Origin: UBA6614 sp002433235
Lineage (GTDB): Bacteria; Verrucomicrobiota; Verrucomicrobiia; Limisphaerales; UBA1100
Assembly: GCA_002433235.1 (NCBI GenBank)
Contig: DJHS01000136.1
Span: 1-52,495 of the forward strand
Length of the DNA stretch: 52,495 nt
Direction: 5' to 3'
The notes under the pieces are model-generated. The model had not been told where the DNA came from, searched no databases, and worked only from the letters and a program-made list of their open reading frames with translations. Both the position numbers and the translations under genes were made by a program. Shown piece by piece: positions 1-10,935 of this stretch (position 1 is its first letter; the number at the start of each line of letters is the position of its first letter).

Positions 1-63
1 CCTTGCTGTCCTTGCTGTCCTTGCTGTCCTTGCTGTCATTGCTGTCCTTGCTGTCCTTGCTGT
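1..63. repeat. 9-bp minisatellite (CCTTGCTGT, seven units)
   Basis: Seven direct head-to-tail copies of CCTTGCTGT run from the window edge to base 63. Six are identical; the fifth (37-45) reads CATTGCTGT. On the minus strand each unit encodes Gly-Gln-Gln, and the one-base change in unit five turns GGA into TGA. The array reaches the window edge, so its full length is unknown. A 9-bp period keeps the reading frame when copies are gained or lost. Confidence 0.93.
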
Positions 64-2672
64 CCGTCGCCCTTGTTTTCATTCTTCGCTGCGTCTCCCA
101 GCTTGCCGGCGGCTTCGGCCATGGCTCCACGGGCAATGTCGTTCATCCGGCGAATGGCATCTGCCATCTCAGCCTTCGATTCCGGGGTGATGTCCGGGTT
201 GCGCTGTGACTCGCGGAACAAGCCCTCCAATTCCTTTGCCAACTTTCCAAGATCGCGAGCCACCTCGCCTTGGTCTTCCGCCTGTCCGCGCAGGGATTGG
301 GTGCCGGCTTCGGTATTCAAGTCTCCGGAGTTCTTCAGGTTTCGCCCGCGATCAATCAGGCTTTCCTGTTCTCGGACAATGTTATCCAACTCGGCCAGCT
401 TGCGCTTGAATTCCTCCTGGATGATCTTGGCGTGCTCAGCGGCCGTGACGATGCGGATGTGGAACGGCTGCGACACATACTGCCGGCCATCCTTGTGGAA
501 GTGATAGTCACGCGCCACGAGATGCAGCGTGACATCGGTGCCATGGCTCAAGCCCAGAACGCGGGCGATAAATTTGTAGGTGTGGTCAATCCGCGTGGTG
601 TAGGGATCCCCCTTGGCCAGTTCAACCTCGCCATTCTTAAACTCCTCTTCCGAGCCAATCTTCCTGGCGGACCAGCGCAAGCGAAGATCATAAAGACCCA
701 AGTCATCCTGAGCAAAGACCGGGATTTCAAATGCTCGATCAGCAATGATCGCCTCGGTCCGCACCACGGGATCATCCCAGCTCGTGTGCCAGTTAGTCCA
801 ATCCGCCTTTGGCTCCTCGTCAGGCACCAGCTCAACCTTACCCGTCCACTGGTCGTCCTCGTTGTTGGCCAACTCAAACTCATCCTTCCAGCGAGTCACC
901 TTCAGCTCGGCCTTGTTGGCGTTCCCCAGCGGCAAAGCCACGGTGTGGATGCGCTGGGCGTAACGCGTGGAAACAGGGAGGAGCTGGTTGTGCCACGGCT
1001 CGATTTCCAGTGCCGGCGACTGAAGGGCGAGGCCCAGAGGCTTCACGTTGTCCAGCACCTCGGCGGTCACCATGCCCGCGGGCAGTCCCAGTTGCCGGGC
1101 CTGCAAGGCGAGATCCGCGGTTGAGGCCGGCACAAGCTGCGGCGTGGTGGTTTCCATGGCCGCCCGAAGCGCATCGAGATCCTCAACAGGCAACTGCGAA
1201 AGATAGAGGCGCAACAGGTTCTCGCGCGTGACCAGTTCCGCAGGCAGGCCCAGTTGATCCATCCAGTCCTCCCGATGACCCGGGTTGGCGGCTAGATCAT
1301 AAAGCGCACTGCGCAGTCGGCGAATGTCCCGGCGGGTCAACTCCGCGGACACCCAGTAATCCGCGCCGGAGAGGGACCGGAAATCAGCGGAAGCCACCTC
1401 GAAGGTTACCCGCGAACCACGCGGCAAACCGCTTAGCCCACCCGCCTCGCGATGGGCCGGTTTCCGCTCCAGATAACTGGGGTAATCCACTCGGGCAGCC
1501 TTGCTGGCGCTTAGTGTGGGGCGACTGACGGGCTGGATGAAAATACGCCTTTCAACGTCAACGAGGTCGATGGTCACATCGCCGTGATCTGAACGGCCGC
1601 CCAGTTCAAAGGACAACTCTCCGCGTAACCGGCCGTCCTTGCCCAGAGTAACGTTCTTTAAATCCACGACCTCAGACCTAGTACCGTCATGAATTGTGGC
1701 TTGAAGAGTGTCGGGGAGAATCTGACCGGCAACGCCGGAAATGTCCGTCTCCATGCCCAGCTTGTCGGCCATGAATTTTTCCGCGCCACTGGCGGCGTTG
1801 ACCGCGCCATCGCGCCAATGAGCGAAGCGCTCCACGAAGGGGTCAGCTTCAAAGCGGGATTTCAACTGGCTCTTCTCGCCGGAAGGCACAAGGAAAATGT
1901 TTTTAATGGAGCCGGCGCGGCCCACAATGTTGCTGATCTCGATGAAACGAGAACGGCCATCATCCCCCACCACCTCGAACATCGCTCCACCATCGGGCAA
2001 TGGGTGCCATGCTTTCACACGATTGCGGTCAATACGGCGATTGACATCCACGTCCTCCTCCCCCATTTGGGCGAGGGTCAGGCGCTCGACATCGCCCACG
2101 GGATTGGCCAGACGATGAGCCTTATTCTTGAAGATGGCGGGCATCCAAACCGCCGGCAGGGCCACGAGAGCCACAAGCGCCATCGCACCCACGCTATAAA
2201 ACTTGGTCTTGCGGGTGGCCACCACGGCCCGGAAATCATAGTCGCCCGCCTCGCTGGCCACCTGGGCAATCGCCGCCTTGCGAAGACTCTCGGACGCGTA
2301 AGCCGGAGCCATCTCGGGGTCGGCCAATTCGACAATGCCCAACAACCGATCACCCAACTTGCGGTAACGCTGTTGGACGAGGTTGGAAAGTTCATGACTG
2401 CCGCGCTTGTTGAAGACCCAATTGTTCAGCCAGAACCAAGCAAAATAAGCCGCGGAACCCGCCGCCGCGCCGAAGAGCAACAGTCTCACCGCCATGGATG
2501 TCTCGGAGGCCAGATCAGCCACGAAAAAGACGAGGTAAGACAGGAACAATCCGAGGGCCACGCCGCTGGCGGCGAGAAGGGTGTCAACCCACCAGAGCTT
2601 ACGCTCGAGGCGGGCGAACTGGGCGCGCAGAGCGATCGGGAGTTCCTTGGAAAGTTGAGCGTTTTTCTTCAT
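36..2672 (-). CDS. DUF4175-like membrane protein with Gln/Gly-repeat C-terminus
   Basis: Last gene of the MoxR operon. I start it at 2672 rather than 2699 because GAGGG lies about 8 nt before this ATG; this gives 878 residues. The N-terminus has two or three hydrophobic segments within the first ~90 residues. A long presumably extracytoplasmic region with beta-rich stretches follows, and the last ~150 residues are charged, helical and probably coiled-coil. The layout resembles DUF4175-type large membrane proteins found behind MoxR/VWA genes; that assignment comes from layout and context, not a specific motif. The coding frame enters the GGA-CAG-CAA minisatellite and stops at a TGA (36-38) made by one base change in a repeat unit. 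Beyond that stop the same frame stays open as Gly-Gln-Gln to the window edge, so the protein may be truncated here or end here naturally. Confidence 0.75.
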   Translation of the reverse strand: MKKNAQLSKELPIALRAQFARLERKLWWVDTLLAASGVALGLFLSYLVFFVADLASETSMAVRLLLFGAAAGSAAYFAWFWLNNWVFNKRGSHELSNLVQQRYRKLGDRLLGIVELADPEMAPAYASESLRKAAIAQVASEAGDYDFRAVVATRKTKFYSVGAMALVALVALPAVWMPAIFKNKAHRLANPVGDVERLTLAQMGEEDVDVNRRIDRNRVKAWHPLPDGGAMFEVVGDDGRSRFIEISNIVGRAGSIKNIFLVPSGEKSQLKSRFEADPFVERFAHWRDGAVNAASGAEKFMADKLGMETDISGVAGQILPDTLQATIHDGTRSEVVDLKNVTLGKDGRLRGELSFELGGRSDHGDVTIDLVDVERRIFIQPVSRPTLSASKAARVDYPSYLERKPAHREAGGLSGLPRGSRVTFEVASADFRSLSGADYWVSAELTRRDIRRLRSALYDLAANPGHREDWMDQLGLPAELVTRENLLRLYLSQLPVEDLDALRAAMETTTPQLVPASTADLALQARQLGLPAGMVTAEVLDNVKPLGLALQSPALEIEPWHNQLLPVSTRYAQRIHTVALPLGNANKAELKVTRWKDEFELANNEDDQWTGKVELVPDEEPKADWTNWHTSWDDPVVRTEAIIADRAFEIPVFAQDDLGLYDLRLRWSARKIGSEEEFKNGEVELAKGDPYTTRIDHTYKFIARVLGLSHGTDVTLHLVARDYHFHKDGRQYVSQPFHIRIVTAAEHAKIIQEEFKRKLAELDNIVREQESLIDRGRNLKNSGDLNTEAGTQSLRGQAEDQGEVARDLGKLAKELEGLFRESQRNPDITPESKAEMADAIRRMNDIARGAMAEAAGKLGDAAKNENKGDGQQGQQGQQ

Positions 2673-2743
2673 GGCATTTCCCTCGTTTTTCAACTGCATT
2701 TCCGGCGCCGCACAAGCGTCTGGCGTTGACCGTAGTTTGACGG

Positions 2744-5437
2744 CTAAACCAGTCCGATCACCTTACGCATTGTCCAGTAAATCGCAAGCAGCAAAAGGAT
2801 CAAGCCGCCCCACCATGGATCCGCCCACAACTCGTAGACTTCCACCTCGGGCGTATAACGGCTGCGCTCGGTGATCCGCTGCAAAAATGGCGTCAAATCG
2901 GCCAGCGTGTGGGTATCCCCGCGAGTGTCGCGGGCCAGCTGCGTCAGCACGGCGTGCCTGATGGGGCGGCCGACGATTTCGATCACCTCGTCCTCCACCC
3001 GCAGCACCTTCTTGACCTCCCGCAAATATTCGCGACGACCATCGACAATTTTCACCTGATCCGGCGTGTAGGCATGCAGGAGATAATCTCCGGCCAACTC
3101 CATCTTAAAATGCGCCGTGTAGGTTCCGAAGCTGCCCTCAACAGGACGGAACTCTACACCCGTCACCACGGTCCCATCGGGCCTTGTGATATCCGCCACC
3201 ACGCGGTCTTGCCCACCCACACCCGCCCTGTCTCCAATGATGGCCTCGAGTTTGACGGTCTCTTTGAGTCCGGGCCGTTCCGGCGTCAGGATAAGTCGCA
3301 TACCCTTGCCAATAGCCAGCTTGCGCTTGTGCCCCATCCAGCGCACCACCTGCCCCCAGAAGGCATAGTGGTAACGATCTTCCACGCCGCGCCGCCATCG
3401 CCAAGCGCTGTCCGTGCCCATAAACAGCACGTGACCATTACCGGCCTGAGCGGTAACCAATAGAGGCAGGAAGCCATATTGGTTGCGCTTGGTCGAATGG
3501 ATGGCGAGAATTTGCGAACCCGGCAGTGGCGCATCCCGCAGCACACCGGCGTGCCAGAAGAACCCCGGCAACGCGCGCCGCCATAGCTCATCATTTAAAA
3601 ACTCATCCTCCTCAAGCAAAAGCAATGGGCTCACACGGCCCTCGGGCAACAGGCTGAAACGGGATTCCGCCCGCGTCCAGTCGCCCATGGGCATTCTGGT
3701 ATCGTAAACCACTGGCAGGAGGTCTGCCAAGGGATGCGGCACAAACAGGGAGCGGCCGGACTCAAGGTCATCCCAGTCCACTCCAGGGTTGGCATACTCC
3801 AAAGTTCGTGGTGCCACGCCATGCTCATTGGCGATGGATTCTCGGGTCTCGCTCCCCGTGTTCGCCACGGTGTGTTTCTTCCAGCGATAAAAACTCAACT
3901 GCCGCCCCAACGCCCCGGGCATAAACACAAGACCCGCGGATTGATGTTCCACCAAGGCGCGAATCTGGTCAGCCTGCTCCTCGCTCAAACCGCCCGGCCC
4001 CAAGCCGACATCCCCCAGAAAGATCACGTCAAAATCTGCAAGGGAAACCGGGCCGGGCAGGCCGCGCAATTCCTTGGGCCGCGTCATGGGCGGGAAGGCT
4101 TCGAGATAACCATTGCTACCATTCCATGCCTGCTGTGGCATGCCGGGGTGCAGCAGCAGCGCGCGCACGTCCACATCCTCAGCACGGGTCAGGGCGTTGC
4201 GCAAATAACGGTATTCCCAACGGGGCCGCGATTCAATGATGAGCACGTTGTTCGTGTTGGGCCGCACGTGGATAGAGAACCGTTCAAAGTTGTTCGTCTG
4301 GTTGAATTCCTCCGGCGCGATGGGGACACGTACCTCAAAGGTCTGGTTGCCTTCGCGCGTCGCCGGCCAAATGAAGGAACCGGTGGCTTCGCCGCGGGCA
4401 TCCACCTCGATCTGGCGCGAGTCCACCGTCTTCCCCCGCACATTGGCCAGAAACACGTTGGTGGTAATGCCTCGGGTGAGATGGTTCCGAATGCGAAATG
4501 GGATGGCGACCCGGTCATCAATGACACCAAAGGAAGGCACATCCAGCAGTTCCAGTTCCACATCCGCCGGATAAGTCAGACTACCGAGGTTGGTGACGGT
4601 GTGAAGCACCACGTTGTTGTCGCGTAACAACCGCGCGGCCTCCTCAGTGGGCGCCTTGCCCTCGGTGCGATCCCCATCGGACAGCAGCAGCATGGCACGC
4701 AGGTTGTCGTATTCGGTGGTCTCGTGAACAATCGCGGCATTGATGTCCGTGGAGGGCCGGGTGCCATTGACTTCCAGCGAGGGGCGATCGAATTCCTTCA
4801 GGTAAACATTGGCTGAGATGCCATTTGTTTTAAAGCCCTCTTCAATCAACTCAGCCAAACCCAAGAGACGCGCGGCGGGCGCAGGCTCGATCAATTTGCC
4901 TTCGCGCCGGACCTGTAGTTTCACCTCCGCACCCGGCTCATATTCCGCCAACAAACTGCCTAAGCCGCCGGAGGTGCTGTTGCCATCGATTCCCACCAGC
5001 AGGTCGCCCGCCTTCAGGCCCGCCATCTGCGCGGGGGATGGCTTGTAAACCTTGAGGATGCGCGCGCCATTGCCCTCGTCGCGCGTCAAGGCCCCCAGCC
5101 CACCCAGACGCGCGTTGAGCAGTTGCTCGCGCGTGAAGAGGTGGCCGCTGCCCAAATCCACATCCTCGGTGGCCATGCTGCCCGAGCGGTCGGCAAGAAT
5201 GACCACATCAATTTCCTTGTCCTCCTGCCGGGGCAATTCACGGTCGTATTCCGGCTTGCAGAGCGTAAACAGGATAAGCCCCATGGTAACGAACCGGAGG
5301 ATTTCAAGAAAAGCCACACCCGCGCCACGACGACGATACCAGTTCACCAGGCACAGCACACCCGTGACGCCCCACGTCACGAGGACGAAAATCAACACCC
5401 CGAGGGGTACATCTGTGCGCGGCCATTCCATGGTCAT
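2744..5437 (-). CDS. VWA domain membrane protein with inserted PDZ domain and GATase-like domain
   Basis: 897 residues. Two N-terminal membrane segments (~10-32 and ~43-60) precede a von Willebrand A domain with MIDAS motif DRSGS at 83-87 and later elements TDIN (~230) and LSDGD (~252-256). Between these lies a stretch (~118-182) with clear PDZ character: ILKVYKPSPAQMAGLKAGD followed by a beta-rich part ending VRREGK. So the PDZ is inserted in the VWA fold instead of being appended. A CARDB/Ig-like region (~300-400), a class-I glutamine-amidotransferase-like domain (~430-700) and a C-terminal membrane helix follow. Its start overlaps the preceding gene by 4 nt (ATGA), indicating translational coupling. 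It is likely an envelope scaffold assembled by the MoxR ATPase; the ligand is unknown. Confidence 0.85.
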   Translation of the reverse strand: MTMEWPRTDVPLGVLIFVLVTWGVTGVLCLVNWYRRRGAGVAFLEILRFVTMGLILFTLCKPEYDRELPRQEDKEIDVVILADRSGSMATEDVDLGSGHLFTREQLLNARLGGLGALTRDEGNGARILKVYKPSPAQMAGLKAGDLLVGIDGNSTSGGLGSLLAEYEPGAEVKLQVRREGKLIEPAPAARLLGLAELIEEGFKTNGISANVYLKEFDRPSLEVNGTRPSTDINAAIVHETTEYDNLRAMLLLSDGDRTEGKAPTEEAARLLRDNNVVLHTVTNLGSLTYPADVELELLDVPSFGVIDDRVAIPFRIRNHLTRGITTNVFLANVRGKTVDSRQIEVDARGEATGSFIWPATREGNQTFEVRVPIAPEEFNQTNNFERFSIHVRPNTNNVLIIESRPRWEYRYLRNALTRAEDVDVRALLLHPGMPQQAWNGSNGYLEAFPPMTRPKELRGLPGPVSLADFDVIFLGDVGLGPGGLSEEQADQIRALVEHQSAGLVFMPGALGRQLSFYRWKKHTVANTGSETRESIANEHGVAPRTLEYANPGVDWDDLESGRSLFVPHPLADLLPVVYDTRMPMGDWTRAESRFSLLPEGRVSPLLLLEEDEFLNDELWRRALPGFFWHAGVLRDAPLPGSQILAIHSTKRNQYGFLPLLVTAQAGNGHVLFMGTDSAWRWRRGVEDRYHYAFWGQVVRWMGHKRKLAIGKGMRLILTPERPGLKETVKLEAIIGDRAGVGGQDRVVADITRPDGTVVTGVEFRPVEGSFGTYTAHFKMELAGDYLLHAYTPDQVKIVDGRREYLREVKKVLRVEDEVIEIVGRPIRHAVLTQLARDTRGDTHTLADLTPFLQRITERSRYTPEVEVYELWADPWWGGLILLLLAIYWTMRKVIGLV

Positions 5438-7920
5438 GTAGCAGCGGCAGCGGTTCGGCGGCCAGCCACGGCTTCATCGGAAGAACGAGGGATCACCAGC
5501 AGCGCCTCACCGAGCAACACCACCGCCATAATGATCAGGAACCAGTCCCAGACCTCCTTCGGCCCGTCCGTGGCCGAAGCCTCGCCCGCCGCGCCCGTCT
5601 CCCAATGCACATGAACTGGCACACCGCCGAAAAGGCCCTGCACCAAGTCCTCCTGTTCTTCCGCAAAAAACTGCCAGTCATCTTCCGTCATCGGGCGGTT
5701 GAGCGCAATAAATTCCCCCATCTCCGACTGGTAAACGCCCGCGTTGCGCCGGTAGTCCGCGGTCTCCACTTCGCTGGACACCACCTTCCAGGTGGAATTT
5801 TCCGGCGGCTCGAACGTCCCACAAACGCGCGTATGTGAAACCGAATAGCTGCCCGCGCCCAGCGCCTCGCCAGTGCGAATCAGGCGATCCATCATCACCA
5901 CGAAAAACCACTGCTCATGCAGACTCGACCAGGCTTCGTCCGGACGCGTGGCACAAAAATAAACCTGCCCGCGTCCCACCAGTTTGCGAGCCAACAGGGG
6001 CCGGTCATCACTGAAGCGGGCCATCACATAGTGTCCTCCCTCAAATACATCCACCTGCCCACGCCAGCGTTCCAGGAAAGGCCATATTTCATCCACCAAT
6101 TCTCGGCGCGCCTCGCCCGGTTGCGTAGCGTCCAGCGACTTCACCGGATCCACCAGCTGCGCCTTGAAATCCGTCGCCCGCGTGCCCGGCCACAGGGTGC
6201 TCCCCAGCCGACTCAAATGTTCCGCCGTGGTCTCCAGCGCCTTTTGCATTTCGCGAATCAATGCCCCGTCCGGCGTCTCCTGCGCGCGCAACGCCTCGGC
6301 CTTCTCCCACGCCAACTCCATCGCATTAAAAGCCTCCACCCCGTGGTCACGCAACATGTTTCGGCGCACGGTGATGAGGTCTCGCACTGGCAATGTCAGG
6401 TTGTTTTGTGAATTGGCCAAGGGCCCCTCACGTTCACGCCAACCCGCCACGCGATAGCCACCGGGCTGCTCGTCGTCATTCGCCGGGCGCGCCGCCCGCC
6501 AGTTGGCCAAGGCTTGACCAGCCCCGTTAGTTGCCGCCTGTACCGCCTGCCATTCCATCCCGGCAAAAGACCGACCACTAACCTGATTGGTCTCGGACGG
6601 AGGAAAGAAAATTAGCACCCCGCCCTCAGAAACATACCGCATCAACTGCTCAGACACGGGCCCCTCCGGCAATGGATCCTGCCAAGCCACGGTGGCATAT
6701 TTGGCAAAGGCCGTAGCATTTAGATCACCCGGCGCCAACACGTGCGCCAACCGATTGGTGCCGCCATCGTAAAAGGGATCCGCCGCTCGCCGGATGTTAT
6801 CCGTCGCCGCCTCCGGCCCTGGCCCAATGATGGCGGACTGGGCCAATTCCGGACTGGGGCCGTAGACAAAGTAAGCGCGATTGTCGCGGGGATTATCGTC
6901 CACTGCAAACGGGTCTTCCGCATCCGTGCCCAATCCGATTTGGACAAACCCCCAGCCGATCTCCGGCGTGCCTGTCGGCGCCTTGAAACTCACATTAATG
7001 GGCAGTGTGGAACCCTTGACTTTCACGCGCTGATGTTTCACCGCAATGTTGCTCGGCGGCACGTTGGTCCCATTGAGGTGATACAGCAGGTTGAGCGTCT
7101 TTTCCGCCTTTGACGAGGTGTGGAACTGCACGACCAAGTTCAATTCTTCCGGCGCAGTGCGAGGATCACCGCGCCGTGCCTCCAACACACGCAGCGAAAC
7201 ATTGTTGGTTACCGCCCGCGTCTTGGCCAAGACCTGCACGCTGGCCTTGAACGGATGCTCATCCCCCGAGAGTCCTTCCGCCACCTTGGCCCAGCGCCCG
7301 CTGGCTTCCGGCCGCCAGTTGTCCTCCTGCATGTCCGAGGCGATGAAGACCATGCAATCGCCGGACCGGTTCTTGCCCAGCCAATCCGATGCCTGTTCCA
7401 GCAGGCGAGGCATGTTGACCGCCGTATCCGTGGCATTGAAATCAAACTGGCTCTCCAGTGGTTCCAACCTATCCACCCGCTCCGGCGTGCCCACCACTGA
7501 ATCCAGATACCAGATCTCCGCACCGGGGAATTTGTTAGCCGTATCAGAGATCCGGGCCAATGCGGCTTCCCGCTTGCTCAGGCTAGAGCCATCCTTGCTA
7601 TCCATGCTCACGGAACGATCCAGCACGATGAGGATGGTTTCCGGATCGCCGGTCATCATGCCCCCCAGCCACGTACCCGCTAGCGGACGACTGAGTGCCA
7701 GTATCAACGCTAGCACCGCCAAGACTCGAAGTGCCAGCACGAGGTACTGGCGAATCTTGTTAAACCGCGTGCTCTTCCGCGAAGCGATGCGCAGGAACAT
7801 CATTGCCGCCCAGTCAATTCGCCGGTGGCGCAAACGGTTGAAGAGATGGATCAGCACCGGCAGAAGCGCTAGCGGCCATCCGTACTTCAGCACGTTTAAG
7901 TTGATGAACTGGTCTAACAT
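5434..7920 (-). CDS. BatA-like VWA domain membrane protein
   Basis: 828 residues. It starts with the BatA N-terminal pattern: a hydrophobic helix, a short basic loop (RLRHRR), a helix at ~58-80, then a VWA domain with DRSVS at 101-105. The MIDAS serine pair is kept, so metal binding is plausible. A long periplasmic part and a C-terminal membrane helix (near WDWFLIIMAVVLLGEALL) complete it. The layout matches Bat/aerotolerance-type proteins that accompany MoxR and DUF58. It lies 6 nt after the DUF58 stop and overlaps the next gene by 4 nt. The family is linked to envelope stress and complex assembly; a specific substrate cannot be read from the sequence. Confidence 0.85.
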   Translation of the reverse strand: MLDQFINLNVLKYGWPLALLPVLIHLFNRLRHRRIDWAAMMFLRIASRKSTRFNKIRQYLVLALRVLAVLALILALSRPLAGTWLGGMMTGDPETILIVLDRSVSMDSKDGSSLSKREAALARISDTANKFPGAEIWYLDSVVGTPERVDRLEPLESQFDFNATDTAVNMPRLLEQASDWLGKNRSGDCMVFIASDMQEDNWRPEASGRWAKVAEGLSGDEHPFKASVQVLAKTRAVTNNVSLRVLEARRGDPRTAPEELNLVVQFHTSSKAEKTLNLLYHLNGTNVPPSNIAVKHQRVKVKGSTLPINVSFKAPTGTPEIGWGFVQIGLGTDAEDPFAVDDNPRDNRAYFVYGPSPELAQSAIIGPGPEAATDNIRRAADPFYDGGTNRLAHVLAPGDLNATAFAKYATVAWQDPLPEGPVSEQLMRYVSEGGVLIFFPPSETNQVSGRSFAGMEWQAVQAATNGAGQALANWRAARPANDDEQPGGYRVAGWREREGPLANSQNNLTLPVRDLITVRRNMLRDHGVEAFNAMELAWEKAEALRAQETPDGALIREMQKALETTAEHLSRLGSTLWPGTRATDFKAQLVDPVKSLDATQPGEARRELVDEIWPFLERWRGQVDVFEGGHYVMARFSDDRPLLARKLVGRGQVYFCATRPDEAWSSLHEQWFFVVMMDRLIRTGEALGAGSYSVSHTRVCGTFEPPENSTWKVVSSEVETADYRRNAGVYQSEMGEFIALNRPMTEDDWQFFAEEQEDLVQGLFGGVPVHVHWETGAAGEASATDGPKEVWDWFLIIMAVVLLGEALLVIPRSSDEAVAGRRTAAAAT

Positions 7921-7926
7921 GGGTGC

Positions 7927-8821
7927 TTACTTGGCGTACATCTCACGTTCCACAAGGAAGTCGGCGATAATTTCCTCATAACTGGCATCCGTGGAAACGC
8001 GGCGATAATCAGCTTGGAACTTGTTACAGCCCTCATGCAATTTCACCAGATACTCGTCCACCGCAGCGAGGTACTGGTCGCGGATAACCTCCGGCTCGGC
8101 CAGCAGCACACTGTTGTCCTCCAAGTCCACGAATCGCATGGGCCGGTCGAAATCAAACTGGATTTCCTCCGGGTCAAGCAGGTGGAAAACGGCAAAGTCA
8201 TGCTTCTGGAAGCTCAAATGCTGGAAACAGTGGATCAACTCGTCCACATCACAAAAGAAGTCCGAGATGATAATCACCAGCGCCCGTTGCCGAATGCGCT
8301 CGGCCAACTCGTGCAGGTGATGCACCAGTTGCGTCTCGCCCTTGGGCTGGACGTGGGCAAGCGTGTCGAAGACATGCTTCAAGTGGGCGGGATTGCGGCG
8401 GGGCGGGATGTCGATGAGTTTCTGGTCGCTGTAACATTGCAGCCCCACCGCATCGCCCTGATGCGCGGTGAGATAGGCAAAGGTGGCGGCAATGCGGCGG
8501 GCATAGTCGAACTTCCGTTCCCCCACGCGGCCGAATCCCATTGACCCACTGCAATCGAGCACGATGTAGTTGCGCAGGTTGGTATCCGCCTCAAACTCGC
8601 GGATGTAATAGCGGTCCGTCCGGGCCAGAACCCGCCAGTCGAGCAGGCGCGGGTCATCACCGGGTACATATTTGCGATACTCGGCAAACTCCACACTGGA
8701 ACCGCGGTGCGGGCTGCGGTGTTGCCCCGTGATTGTACCGACCATCGGCACTCGGGCATGCATAAACCGATGCATCAAGCGGCCCAGCACCTCGCCATCG
8801 AGGAACTCACTGTAGGACTGC

Positions 8822-8829
<8 letters not shown>
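7927..8829 (-). CDS. DUF58 domain protein
   Basis: 300 residues, starting with a GTG that lies inside the end of moxR (8-nt overlap). It carries the DUF58 core (DDPRLLDWRVLARTDRYYI, ~58-76) followed by a VWA-like fold with DCSGS at 92-96. It has no membrane segment, so it is probably cytoplasmic or membrane-peripheral. DUF58 proteins almost always sit directly downstream of MoxR AAA+ ATPases and are thought to be adaptors or substrates in MoxR-dependent maturation; the position here fits. Confidence 0.92.
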
Positions 8830-9877
<1,048 letters not shown>

Positions 9878-10019
9878 GGTAAATATGTGTGCTTGCCGGA
9901 TAAGTCAGACGGCGGAGCGTCGCAAAATGCTTCATCCCGCGCAATGGAATTTCTGCCGGTCCGGTGACATTGTCATAGTTCCCTGAATTCTTATGACACA
10001 ACAAGCCGCCCCACACGCG

Positions 10020-10934
10020 TCATCTGGTCCGCATTGAAGCCACCCACCCCCAAGCCAGCCCCACCAGTAAACCCGCTGCGTGGGCTGTATTCGCGATGGG
10101 CATAAATGGGAGGAAGCATAGGAAAAACCAGATCATCAGAAACATAAACGTCGATTCATCCAGTTCAATCCCAGACCTCGGATCACGCCTCCCGCGCATC
10201 CAGGCATGCCCTGCCAATGCATACACTACCCCCGACATTCCTCCAAACTGTGGGCCATACTCAAACACCGGTGGCAAATTGATCCAGAACTGAGCCACAT
10301 TGCTAACCACTGCAGCCACCAACAGAAACAAAGCAAACCAACCTGTCCCCAACCTACTTTCGAATTCCCCCCCCAACCGATGGAGCCACATCATGTTAAA
10401 CAAAATGTGCAGGAATCCGAAATGCAGGAAGGCCGGAGAGAACAGGCGCCAAACTTCCCCTTTCAATACCTCCGGCAGCTCGGGATTCCATTTTATCATG
10501 TGCCCCTCCCGAAGAATCGCCGTTATGCTCAAGGCCTGCCGCAGTCCCTCCCCCATCTCGGTCTCCAGCAGGATAAACATCACCACGCACAACCCCATCA
10601 GCCCATACGTCAGGTGGGGTGTAGCCGCGAACCGCCGGCCGAAGATTTCCGTGCGCACGTCCACCTGTCTTCGGCGCGCATGCTCATCGTCCTCAGCCAG
10701 GCGTTCCCTCATGCCGTCCGCACGGGTCCGCGCTTTGCGATATTTTCGGTCACGCGGGTTTTCCAAAAACGCCTCCAACTCCGCACTGGCCGCCTCCAGC
10801 TGGTCATCATCATGAACCCAGATTGTCCACTCCCCCCCATCTTCATCCACCTCATTCTCGATGCCCCGAACAAACAGGTAATCCCCAAACAACTTGGCCT
10901 GCTGCTCGTCCGCAATCTCTCCAATCGGCCGCAT
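10020..10934 (-). CDS. glpG: GlpG-type rhomboid intramembrane serine protease
   Basis: 304 residues. A cytoplasmic N-terminal domain of ~65 residues resembles the GlpG NRho domain (ends in a Glu-rich helix), then six membrane segments. The catalytic serine is S234 in GMSG and the histidine is H285 in AHAAG; the supporting HxxxN motif is H176/N180. Stretches such as SGVVYAL and RGRRDPRSGI align by eye with E. coli GlpG, so the symbol is reasonable. Rhomboids cut transmembrane helices inside the membrane. The start is 1 nt after the stop of the phosphatase gene, so they are probably co-transcribed. Confidence 0.93.
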   Translation of the reverse strand: MRPIGEIADEQQAKLFGDYLFVRGIENEVDEDGGEWTIWVHDDDQLEAASAELEAFLENPRDRKYRKARTRADGMRERLAEDDEHARRRQVDVRTEIFGRRFAATPHLTYGLMGLCVVMFILLETEMGEGLRQALSITAILREGHMIKWNPELPEVLKGEVWRLFSPAFLHFGFLHILFNMMWLHRLGGEFESRLGTGWFALFLLVAAVVSNVAQFWINLPPVFEYGPQFGGMSGVVYALAGHAWMRGRRDPRSGIELDESTFMFLMIWFFLCFLPFMPIANTAHAAGLLVGLAWGWVASMRTR

Positions 10935-10935
10935 G

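Noticed and set aside
3..209. Plus-strand open frame of Leu-Leu-Ser repeats
   Set aside because: It is the complementary reading of the Gly-Gln-Gln minisatellite; no start signal or family is present.
9965..9975. Perfect 11-bp palindrome TGACATTGTCA upstream of moxR
   Set aside because: It could be an operator, but a single short palindrome is expected by chance in this length; no second copy was seen nearby.
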